Origin: Actinomycetota bacterium | GTDB lineage: Bacteria; Actinomycetota; CADDZG01; JAHWKV01; JAOPZY01 | Assembly (NCBI GenBank): GCA_035765775.1 | Contig: DASTWV010000013.1 | Span: 1-58,547, forward strand | Direction of reading: 5' to 3' | DNA: 58,547 nt | Shown: positions 50,027-56,998 of the stretch, one piece after another | Layout of the letters: the number at the start of each line of letters is the position of its first letter | How positions within the stretch are numbered: position 1 is the first letter of the stretch | Notes under the pieces: generated by a model | Told to the model about the DNA's origin: nothing | Database searches by the model: none | Seen by the model: the letters and a program-made list of their open reading frames with translations, nothing else | Position numbers and translations under genes: made by a program

Positions 50027-50572
50027 ATGCGCTGGTTGTTGGTCGCCGGGGCCGTTGCGCTGGTGGCGGCGCTCAGCTTTGTGTTGCTCAGGGCTCCCTC
50101 GGGGCTCGATCGACGGTATGGCCCCGACGGCGTCGTGCTCGGCAGTCCGCAGCCCGCCGAGGGGGACCCAGCACCGCCCGGCCCCTCGCCCTGCCCGACG
50201 CTGGCCCCCACCAAACCCGCACCCTCGACGATTGCCTGCGGCCCGGCGGCCGGTCCGGGCAACGGCACCGGTGCCGACGGCGTCTGTACGGGCGCCGAGA
50301 CCGCGCCTCCGTGCGGGCCGGGAGCGGTGCCGGGGACCTACTACGCCTACTCGCTGCCGCTGCGCTGTGACGGGCTAGTGGTCTTCGACGGCAAGGTGTG
50401 GAAGTCGGAGCTGCCGCCGCCCTTCGCCGGACCGACCGAGGACGTGTGGATGGCGCTCACTCCGGGCGGTGGGGGGGTGGGCTTCATCAGCGTCCGAGGC
50501 GACGTGGGCTTCACGCTAGAGTCGGCGAGCCCGTCACTGCCGCCCGCCCCACCGTGCCCCGCGACGCCGTAG
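50027..50572 (+). CDS. Hypothetical secreted or anchored protein
   Basis: The 181-residue protein starts with a signal peptide or anchor (MRWLLVAGAVALVAALSFVL). A Pro/Gly/Thr-rich stretch with several Cys follows (CPTLAPTKPAPSTIACGP; TGAETAPPCGPG). A C-terminal domain contains YYAYSLPLRCDGLVVFDGKV and GGGVGFISVRGDVGF. The paired Cys suggest disulfides outside the cell. It is divergent from phoU. I recognise no family. Confidence 0.65.
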   Translation: MRWLLVAGAVALVAALSFVLLRAPSGLDRRYGPDGVVLGSPQPAEGDPAPPGPSPCPTLAPTKPAPSTIACGPAAGPGNGTGADGVCTGAETAPPCGPGAVPGTYYAYSLPLRCDGLVVFDGKVWKSELPPPFAGPTEDVWMALTPGGGGVGFISVRGDVGFTLESASPSLPPAPPCPATP

Positions 50573-50735
50573 CCCGACGCCAAGGTTCGTAGTCGGGGAT
50601 CTTCTGGTACCAGCTCAAGGCGCAACCTGCCGAGTTCTCGCCTACTCGTCCACCCTTGCCGCCGCGGTCGATTCGCTCAGCGGCGGTCCGCCCCTCCCTG
50701 TGAGCTCCCGGTAAACCAGGCTGCATCATGGGGGC

Positions 50736-51164
50736 ATGGAAGGTATCCGCATCACCCGGACCCTCGTGCTGCCCGAGGGCGAACTCGACGTCCGCTTCTC
50801 GCGCAGCGGCGGGCCGGGCGGGCAGAACGTCAACACCCGGGACACCCGGGTGGAGGTCGTGTTCGATGTCGCCGGCTCGCCCTCGCTCGGCCCCCGGCAG
50901 CGGGCGCGGCTCCTCCAACAACTGGCGGGCAAGCTGGACACCGAAGGCCGCCTCCACGTCGTCGCCTCGGACGAGCGCAGCCAGGCCCAGAACCGGGAGC
51001 TGGCAACGGCCCGCTTCGCCGACCTGGTCCGGGAGGCGCTGAAGCCCGACCCGCCCCCCCGGCGCCCCACCCGGCCCTCCCGGGCCTCCCGGGAGCGCCG
51101 GATCGAGACCAAGCGGGTGGCCGGCCGGCGCAAGCGGGAGCGCCGGACGATCCCGGACGACTGA
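50736..51164 (+). CDS. arfB: Peptidyl-tRNA hydrolase ArfB (ribosome rescue)
   Basis: The 142-residue protein has the class-I release-factor-like GGQ motif in RFSRSGGPGGQNVNTRDTRV, near residues 22-41. The C-terminus is basic and probably unstructured (RRIETKRVAGRRKRERRT), as in ArfB/YaeJ, where the tail enters the empty mRNA channel of stalled ribosomes. There is no stop-codon-recognition domain, which distinguishes it from RF1/RF2. The gene precedes the DosR-type element and the ribosome factor EttA, grouping two translation-rescue functions. Confidence 0.92.
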   Translation: MEGIRITRTLVLPEGELDVRFSRSGGPGGQNVNTRDTRVEVVFDVAGSPSLGPRQRARLLQQLAGKLDTEGRLHVVASDERSQAQNRELATARFADLVREALKPDPPPRRPTRPSRASRERRIETKRVAGRRKRERRTIPDD

Positions 51165-51189
51165 GGACGCCGTCGCCCACTTCATCTCG

Positions 51190-51224
51190 GGGACATTTGT
51201 CCCACTGGCCGGGACAAATGTCCC
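51190..51224. promoter_or_regulatory. Paired DosR-type boxes upstream of ettA (copy 2 of the 40-bp element)
   Basis: GGGACATTTGTCCC (51190-51203) and GGGACAAATGTCCC (51211-51224) are perfect dyads and are reverse complements of each other, 7 bases apart. Their centres lie about 88 and 67 bases before ATG 51285. The unit is nearly identical to that at 33728-33762, including the spacer ACTGsCC. Confidence 0.65.
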
Positions 51225-51271
51225 CCACCTCCGCCGCCCTGGGCTGTGGGAGCCGCGCACCGGACGTCGGC

Positions 51272-51277
51272 TAGGCT
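51272..51277 (+). promoter_or_regulatory. Candidate -10 element of a leaderless ettA transcript
   Basis: TAGGCT ends 7 bases before ATG 51285 and no ribosome site is present in between. Transcription from it would start at or next to the ATG. No good -35 is visible, which suits a promoter that relies on an activator bound to the dyads upstream. Confidence 0.4.
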
Positions 51278-51284
51278 GGTCCGC

Positions 51285-52964
51285 ATGACCGCCCAGTTCA
51301 TCTTCACCATGCGCAACCTCCGCCGGGTCCACCCGCCGGACAAGGAGGTGCTGCGCAGCATCAACATCTCGATGTTCCCGGGCGCCAAGATCGGGGTCCT
51401 GGGGGCCAACGGGGCGGGCAAGTCCTCCCTGCTTCGGATCATGGCGGGCGAGGACGACGGCTACCAGGGCGAGGCCCGCCTGACGCCCGGCTTCACTGTC
51501 GGGTTCCTGCCCCAGGAGCCCCGCCTCGATCCGTCCAAGGACGTCGCCGCCACGGTGGCCGAGGGGCTGGGGGAGGCCAAGGCCCTGGTGGACCGCTACA
51601 ACGCCATCTGCGAGGCGATGGGCGACCCGGATGCCGACTTCGACGCCCTCCTCACCGAGCAGGCCGAAGTGCAGGACCGCATCGACGCCGCCGACGCCTG
51701 GGAGGTGGACCGGCGCCTGGAGATCGCCATGGACGCCCTCAACCTCCCGCCCGGCGACGCCAGCGTCGCGACCCTGTCGGGCGGGGAGCGGCGCCGGGTG
51801 GCCCTCTGCCGCCTGCTGCTCACCAAGCCCGATCTGCTGCTGCTGGACGAGCCCACCAACCACCTGGACGCCGAGTCGGTGGCCTGGCTGGAGCGCACGC
51901 TGCAGGACTACGCCGGCACGGTGGTGGCGGTGACCCACGACCGCTACTTCCTGGACAACGTCGCCGGGTGGATCCTCGAGCTGGACCGGGGCCACGGCAT
52001 CCCTTGGGAGGGCAACTACTCGTCGTGGCTGGACCAGAAGCAGCAGCGCCTGGCCCTGGAGGAGAAGGCCGACGCCCGCCGCCAGCGCACCCTGCAGCAC
52101 GAGCTGGAGTGGATCCGGCTGTCGCCCCGGGCCCGCCAGGCCAAAGGCAAGGCCCGCCTGAACAGCTACGAGGAGCTGATGGCCGAGGCCGAGTCGGCGC
52201 CGGACCGGGCCGAGCGCCTGGAGATCGCCATCCCGCCCGGGCCCCGGCTGGGCGAGCTGGTGCTGGAGGTCGAGCACCTGACGAAAGGCTACGGCGACCG
52301 ACTGCTGATCGACGATCTTTCCTTCTCGCTGCCCCGGGCGGGCATCGTCGGGGTCATCGGGGCCAACGGGGCGGGCAAGACCACCCTGTTCCGCATGATC
52401 ACCGGGGCCGAGGAGCCCGACGCCGGCACGCTCAAGCGGGGGCCGACGGTGCAGATCGCCTACGGGGACCAGAGCCGGGAGGCGCTGCGCGGCGAGCTGA
52501 CGGTCTACCAGGAGATCACCGGGGGCCAGGACCTGCTCACCGTCGGGGGCCGGGAGATGCACGGCCGGGCCTACGTGGGATCGTTCGGGTTCAAGGGCAC
52601 CGACCAGCAGAAGCCGGTCGGGACGCTGTCCGGGGGCGAGCGCAACCGGCTGCAGCTGGCCAAGGTGCTGCTGGCCGGGGGCAACCTGCTGTTGCTGGAC
52701 GAGCCAACCAACGATCTCGACGTCGACACCCTCCGGGCGCTGGAGGAGGCCCTGCTGGCCTTCCCGGGCTGCGCGGTGGTCATCACCCACGACCGCTGGT
52801 TCCTGGACCGCATCGCCACCCACGTGCTCGCCTTCGAGGGCGACTCGGAGGTGCGCTGGTTCGAGGGCAACTTCTCCGACTACGAGGCCGACCGCCACCG
52901 CCGCCTCGGAACTGACGCCGACCAGCCGCACCGGTTGCGCTACAAGCCCCTCGTGCGGGCCTGA
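51285..52964 (+). CDS. ettA: ABC-F protein EttA (energy-dependent translational throttle)
   Basis: The 559-residue protein has two ABC cassettes: Walker A GANGAGKSSLLRIMAG with LSGGERRRVALCRLLLTKPD, and GANGAGKTTLFRMITG with LSGGERNRLQLAKVLLAGGN. Both Walker B motifs are LLLLDEPTN followed by HLD or DLD. The arm in ABC1 and the linker (QKQQRLALEEKADARRQRTL) fit EttA, which binds the ribosomal E site and gates translation by ATP/ADP ratio. Length is close to E. coli EttA (555). No membrane helices. ATG 51285 lacks a ribosome site. DosR-type dyads upstream suggest energy- or oxygen-linked control; inference. Confidence 0.93.
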   Translation: MTAQFIFTMRNLRRVHPPDKEVLRSINISMFPGAKIGVLGANGAGKSSLLRIMAGEDDGYQGEARLTPGFTVGFLPQEPRLDPSKDVAATVAEGLGEAKALVDRYNAICEAMGDPDADFDALLTEQAEVQDRIDAADAWEVDRRLEIAMDALNLPPGDASVATLSGGERRRVALCRLLLTKPDLLLLDEPTNHLDAESVAWLERTLQDYAGTVVAVTHDRYFLDNVAGWILELDRGHGIPWEGNYSSWLDQKQQRLALEEKADARRQRTLQHELEWIRLSPRARQAKGKARLNSYEELMAEAESAPDRAERLEIAIPPGPRLGELVLEVEHLTKGYGDRLLIDDLSFSLPRAGIVGVIGANGAGKTTLFRMITGAEEPDAGTLKRGPTVQIAYGDQSREALRGELTVYQEITGGQDLLTVGGREMHGRAYVGSFGFKGTDQQKPVGTLSGGERNRLQLAKVLLAGGNLLLLDEPTNDLDVDTLRALEEALLAFPGCAVVITHDRWFLDRIATHVLAFEGDSEVRWFEGNFSDYEADRHRRLGTDADQPHRLRYKPLVRA

Positions 52965-52978
52965 AGAGGAGCCGGGCG

Positions 52979-53713
52979 ATGGCGGGCGGGAGCCTCATCT
53001 GGATTTCAGGCGCCTCGGGCGGCATCGGCCAGGCCCTGGTGCGCACCGTGCCGTGGCCGGACGCCCGCGTCATCGGCATCAGCCGGCGGGAGGCGCCCGG
53101 GATCGCCACCGTCCAGGCCGATCTCTCGGACCCGGAGCACTGGGAGCGGGTGGCCCTGTCGTTTGCCGAGGAGGCCAAAGGGTTCACCGGCGACCGGGTC
53201 GTCTTCATCCACGCCACCGGCACGCTGGACCCGATCGGCTTCGCCGGCGAGGTCAGCGGGACTTCCTATATGAGCAACGTCGTCCTGAACAGCGCCGCCC
53301 CCCAGGCCCTCGGCCACCTGTTCCTGGCCGAGACCGCCGGGCTGAGCGCCCGCCGCCACCTTGTGATGCTCACCTCGGGCGCCGCCAAGAGCGTGTACCC
53401 GGGGTGGTCGTCCTACGGGGCAGGGAAGGCGGCCATCGATCAGTGGGTGCGCGACGTGGGCGCCGAGCAGGACCTCCGGGGTGGGGGAGCGGAGGTCATG
53501 GCCATTGCCCCGGGCACCATCGACACGGGGATGCAGGCCGAGCTGCGGGCCACCGCCGAGCGGGACTTCCCCAGCCGCCAGAAGTTCGTCGACCTGCACG
53601 CCCAGGGCAAGCTGACGCCCCCCGACGAGGCGGCGGCCAAGATGTGGGCCCTCCTGGGCACGGGGCTCCCCAACGGGAGCATCATCGACCTCCGGGACCC
53701 GCCGAAACCCTGA
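52979..53713 (+). CDS. Short-chain dehydrogenase (benzil-reductase-like SDR)
   Basis: The 244-residue protein has the SDR nucleotide motif ISGASGGIGQALVRTVP at the N-terminus. It has the catalytic Ser (LVMLTSGAAKSV), the Y-x-x-x-K motif in WSSYGAGKAAIDQW, and the cofactor loop IAPGTIDTGMQ. This pattern, with N-terminal I-x-G-A-S-G-G-I-G and the short C-terminus, resembles YueD-type benzil reductases using NADPH. GAGGAGCC precedes ATG 52979. It starts 14 bases after ettA and may be cotranscribed with it. Confidence 0.88.
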   Translation: MAGGSLIWISGASGGIGQALVRTVPWPDARVIGISRREAPGIATVQADLSDPEHWERVALSFAEEAKGFTGDRVVFIHATGTLDPIGFAGEVSGTSYMSNVVLNSAAPQALGHLFLAETAGLSARRHLVMLTSGAAKSVYPGWSSYGAGKAAIDQWVRDVGAEQDLRGGGAEVMAIAPGTIDTGMQAELRATAERDFPSRQKFVDLHAQGKLTPPDEAAAKMWALLGTGLPNGSIIDLRDPPKP

Positions 53714-53756
53714 GCGAGCGGTGCAGTCGTGCGTATGGTCTCTCGCGAGGTTCCTC

Positions 53757-53880
53757 ATGGTTGAGCTGGGCGCCCGGGCGGTCATTGGCGTGCAGGACCC
53801 CATCCGGGTCGGCGAGGTCTCCGAGCCACAACCGGACCTCTTCGTTGCCCGCAACCCCGGTTCGGCGTCTGGAGCGTTCC
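53757..53880 (+). pseudogene. Uma2-family endonuclease remnant
   Basis: A short frame encodes GARAVIGVQDPIRVGEVSEP followed by QPDLFVARNPG. This corresponds to the core of Uma2 (DUF820) nucleases, where V-Q-N-P-I-R and S-E-P-Q-P-D carry active-site acids. The first 60 residues and the C-terminal half are missing, so it is a relic. It lies just upstream of the MarR operator. Confidence 0.5.
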
Positions 53881-53914
53881 TGCCTCCGCCCGGCTTGCCC
53901 GCGGCGGGCTCAAA

Positions 53915-53933
53915 GTTAGTTAGCGTAACTAAC
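53915..53933. promoter_or_regulatory. MarR-type operator
   Basis: GTTAGTTA-GCG-TAACTAAC is a perfect inverted repeat with 8-bp arms and a 3-base spacer. It lies 20 bases before the MarR start, over the expected -35 region, with TAGCAT (53942-53947) as a likely -10. The A/T-rich dyad is the kind recognised by MarR regulators, so autorepression is expected. Confidence 0.7.
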
Positions 53934-53953
53934 TACCGTGGTAGCATGGCTGC

Positions 53954-54412
53954 GTGCCCGCCGCCCTCCGCCCGCCTGCTCCCGCCGCCACCGATCCGGT
54001 CGCGGTGGCCGAGGCGCTCCGGCTTTCCGCCACCCGCCTCGCCCGCATCCTGCGCCGCCAGGACGCCGAAGCCTTGCCGCCCACGCTGGCCTCGGCCCTC
54101 AGCTCGATCGCGTGCGAGGGGTCGCTCAGCCTGAGCGAGCTGGCCGCCCGGGAGCAGGTCGCCCCGCCCACCATCACCCGGGCCGTCGACAAGCTGGCGG
54201 CCCGGGGCCTCGTGACAGCCCAGACCGACCCCAATGACCGCCGGGTGCGCCACGTCCGGCTGAGTCCGGCTGGGCGGCGCTACGTCCAACGCAGCCGCTC
54301 CGCCAAGACCGCCTGGCTCGCCACCGAGCTGGTGGCGCTGCGCCCCGAGGAGCTCGCCTGCCTGGCTGCCGCCGCCCCGATCCTGGAGCGCCTCGTCGAG
54401 GGGGGGCGGTGA
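53954..54412 (+). CDS. MarR-family transcriptional regulator
   Basis: The 152-residue protein has the MarR winged helix: LASALSSIACEGSLSLSELA, then APPTITRAVDKLAARGLVTA as recognition helix, and TDPNDRRVRHVRLSPAGRRY as the wing with the conserved D-x-R. Dimerisation helices flank it. GTG 53954 has no ribosome site and follows the candidate -10 TAGCAT by 6 bases, so it may be leaderless. Its stop overlaps the MFS transporter start (GTGA), the usual arrangement of a MarR-controlled efflux pump. Confidence 0.9.
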   Translation: MPAALRPPAPAATDPVAVAEALRLSATRLARILRRQDAEALPPTLASALSSIACEGSLSLSELAAREQVAPPTITRAVDKLAARGLVTAQTDPNDRRVRHVRLSPAGRRYVQRSRSAKTAWLATELVALRPEELACLAAAAPILERLVEGGR

Positions 54413-55695
54413 GGGCCCGCCTACGGGCCGGCGCCCGCTCCACCTTCTCCTCACTGCGGGTGCGCAACTTCCGCCTGTTTTTCGCCGGGCAGCTGGTCTC
54501 CCAGGTGGGCAACTGGCTGACCACGGTGGCCCTCACCCTCCTTGTCCTGCACCGGACGCACAGCGGCCTGGCCATCGGGGTCCTCGTGGCCTGCCAGTTC
54601 GCCCCGCTCCTGGTGCTGGGGCCATGGGCGGGGCTGATCGCCGACCGGGCGGACAAGCGCCGGCTGCTCCTCGTCACCCAGGCCCTCGAGATGGCCCAGT
54701 CGGGCGTCCTCGCGGCGCTCGCCTTCCTCCACGCCGCCCCCCTCCTGGCCTTCTACGGCACCGCGCTGGCGGGCGGCTTCATGCTGGCCTTCGACAACCC
54801 GGCCCGGCGCTCCTTCGTGCCCGAGCTGGTGTCCGAGGACCAGGTCCAGAACGCAGTCAGCCTCAACAGCGCCCTGATGAACGGCTCCCGGATCGTAGGC
54901 CCTGCCCTCGCCGGGCTGCTGGTGATCACGGTGGGATACGGGTGGGGATTCGCCGGCGACGCCGCCTCCTACCTGGCCGTGCTCCTGGCCCTCTGGATGA
55001 TCCGTCCGCCCGAGCTCTACCGCTCCCCGGCGGCGCCCCGGGGGCGGGGCCAGATCCGGGAAGGCTTGCGCTACGTGCGGGCGACGCCGGAGCTCTTCGT
55101 GCCCCTGGCGATGCTGGCCATCATCGGTACGCTCACCTTCAACTTCTCGGTGGTCATGCCGTTGCTGGTGGAGCGCACCCTGCACGGCAGCGACGCCTCC
55201 TTCACCCTCATGTACTCGGTGCTCAGCGTGGGTGCCCTGCTGGGCGCCCTGGGGGCCGCCCGGCGGCGCACCGTGGACATCCGCATGGTCGTCGTGGCCG
55301 CCGCCGGGTTCGGCGCCGCCATGCTGGTCTTCGGGTCGGTGCCCGGCCTGGCGGCGGGCTTTGTGGTGGCGGCGGTGGTGGGTTTCACCAGCGTGAGCTT
55401 CATGACCCTGTCCACCGCCATCGTCCAGGTGCGGGCGCACCCGGCGATGCGCGGCCGGGTGATCGCCCTCCAGTCGATGCTCCTGCTGGGCACGACCCCC
55501 TTCGGCGGCCCGCTGCTGGGCGTCATCTGCGACGCTTTCGGCGCCCGGGCGGGCGTAGCCCTCGGGGGCCTGGCGGCGCTGGTGGCCGCCGGGTTGGGGT
55601 TTGTGGCGGGCCGGCGGGTCACGACCTACCGGATGGCAACATCGCCGGTGGTGGCCCTGGAGGAGGTGGTGGGCAGCGAGGTGGACGCGGCCTGA
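54409..55695 (+). CDS. MFS transporter (EntS-like)
   Basis: The 428-residue protein has 12 probable membrane helices in two halves. The opening FSSLRVRNFRLFFAGQLVSQ and VGNWLTTVALTLLVLHRT, the loop LIADRADKRRLLLV (motif A equivalent) and FDNPARRSFVPELV place it with MFS_3/EntS-type exporters. These often expel siderophores or drugs. The GTG start overlaps the MarR stop, so expression is coupled to the repressor. The substrate cannot be inferred. Confidence 0.9.
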   Translation: MRARLRAGARSTFSSLRVRNFRLFFAGQLVSQVGNWLTTVALTLLVLHRTHSGLAIGVLVACQFAPLLVLGPWAGLIADRADKRRLLLVTQALEMAQSGVLAALAFLHAAPLLAFYGTALAGGFMLAFDNPARRSFVPELVSEDQVQNAVSLNSALMNGSRIVGPALAGLLVITVGYGWGFAGDAASYLAVLLALWMIRPPELYRSPAAPRGRGQIREGLRYVRATPELFVPLAMLAIIGTLTFNFSVVMPLLVERTLHGSDASFTLMYSVLSVGALLGALGAARRRTVDIRMVVVAAAGFGAAMLVFGSVPGLAAGFVVAAVVGFTSVSFMTLSTAIVQVRAHPAMRGRVIALQSMLLLGTTPFGGPLLGVICDAFGARAGVALGGLAALVAAGLGFVAGRRVTTYRMATSPVVALEEVVGSEVDAA

Positions 55696-55721
55696 CGCCG
55701 GCCCCTTCTGAGCCGGGCCGG

Positions 55722-56228
55722 TTACGTGCGGGGCAGGAGCACCCCGAGCTGGTGCAGCACGCGGGCGAGGGGAGCAGGCCCGCCCCGGACGACAAGGCGG
55801 GTCTGGGTGCCGTCGTCCAGCCCCACGGCCAGGACGCAGCTCATCCGGAACAGCCGGGGCACGACCTCGGCCCAGCGCACGCTGGCGAACGCGATCGAGA
55901 TCCGGCGCCCGCCGTGGCGGCGGCTGTAGCTGTCCGGCCGCCAGGCCAGCTCCTCGGTGCTGATGTACAGCCGGCCGCTGTAGGTGCCGACCGGGCGCTG
56001 CATGCCCCGGCGCCGGCTGGCGTCCGGCTGCAGGCCACCCCGGCGGACGAGGGCATCGAGCGACAGGGCTCCGGGGCAGGCGAACAGGGTGCCCTTGGGG
56101 CCCCGGGCATTGCGGGCGGCGTCCAAGCCCCGGGCCGTCCCGGCCACGAGGGCCACGAGGACGACCTCGGCCCCGACACTGAGGAGCACGTGATCGGCCA
56201 TGCGGGCGGCATCATCGCGCAGGCCCAT
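55722..56228 (-). CDS. Hypothetical protein, possibly membrane-associated
   Basis: The product is 168 residues from ATG 56228 (MGLRDDAARMADHVLLS); ATG 56201 is an alternative. The N-terminus has a hydrophobic stretch (HVLLSVGAEVVLVALVAGTA). The rest contains YSGRLYISTEELAWRPDSYS and RRISIAFASVRWAEVVPRLF, which look like alternating beta strands, reminiscent of small GRAM/PH-like domains, although this is uncertain. It overlaps the end of the SGNH hydrolase gene by 17 bases and is probably cotranscribed with it. Confidence 0.6.
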   Translation of the reverse strand: MGLRDDAARMADHVLLSVGAEVVLVALVAGTARGLDAARNARGPKGTLFACPGALSLDALVRRGGLQPDASRRRGMQRPVGTYSGRLYISTEELAWRPDSYSRRHGGRRISIAFASVRWAEVVPRLFRMSCVLAVGLDDGTQTRLVVRGGPAPLARVLHQLGVLLPRT

Positions 56229-56985
56229 CGCCGGTCGGCTGCGACCCGTCCCGGACCGCCGACGCGATGGCTGCCGCCCAGAGGGCATACCCCTCGTCGT
56301 CCGGGTGGTACCGGTCGTGTGCGAAATATCGCTCCGGGTGGTCGCGGAATGCCTGCCCGGTACGGGCGGCGACGTCGGCGTAGATGGCCCCCGACCGGGC
56401 GGCAAGGCGGCGGACGTCGGCATTCATCCGCCGGCCCCGCCAGCCGGCGATCGCCCGGAGCGGCTGCGGCACCCGGGGGCTGGTCCCCATGTCCGGTATG
56501 CCCACGACCACGACCTGGCGGACGGGAGGCAAGCCGGCGAGCAGGGCGGCGTAGTCCCGGCGGAACGCCGAGCGGCGGGTGAGGTGGGTGACGTCGTTGG
56601 CGCCGATGCTGATCATCACCACCGTTGGCCGGGCGGCGGCCAGCCTGGGGAGCTGGCTGTGCAGGACGTGGGCGACCCGGTCGCCCGAGTGGCCCAGGAC
56701 GGTAAGGGCGACGGGCCGGCCGAGCAGACCGGCGGTGCGCACCGCCACCGTGCCGTCGAGGGAGCTGGCGCCCAGCCCGGCGGCCGTGGAGTCGCCCAGC
56801 CACACCACCGTGTCGGTAGGCACTCCGGGTGGCCCGGCGGGCATGCCCTGCGGGAGGGGCGGGCCGGGGGAGGGGGCAGGCCCGCGGCGGGCGACGAGGA
56901 CCTCGGCCACCATCAGGCCGGCGAAGGCGGTGACCCCGGTGCCCAGGCCGACCAGCGCCCTGCGGAGGAGGCGACCGGGGGTCAA
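56212..56985 (-). CDS. SGNH/GDSL hydrolase
   Basis: The 257-residue protein has an N-terminal membrane anchor (ALVGLGTGVTAFAGLMVAEV) and a Pro-rich linker. The SGNH domain follows: block I WLGDSTAAGLGA with the nucleophile Ser, the block II Gly in LGHSGDRVAHV, block III ISIGANDVTHL with the Asn, and block V FAHDRYHPDDEGYALWA with catalytic Asp and His. Such enzymes hydrolyse esters on lipids or cell-wall glycans outside the membrane. The downstream hypothetical gene overlaps it. Confidence 0.9.
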   Translation of the reverse strand: MTPGRLLRRALVGLGTGVTAFAGLMVAEVLVARRGPAPSPGPPLPQGMPAGPPGVPTDTVVWLGDSTAAGLGASSLDGTVAVRTAGLLGRPVALTVLGHSGDRVAHVLHSQLPRLAAARPTVVMISIGANDVTHLTRRSAFRRDYAALLAGLPPVRQVVVVGIPDMGTSPRVPQPLRAIAGWRGRRMNADVRRLAARSGAIYADVAARTGQAFRDHPERYFAHDRYHPDDEGYALWAAAIASAVRDGSQPTGDGPAR

Positions 56986-56998
56986 CGAGACCAGCGGG

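Noticed and set aside
54624-56582. 652-residue plus-strand frame across the MFS gene and its downstream neighbours
   Set aside because: The frame overlaps well-supported genes on both strands and has no recognisable motif or ribosome site.
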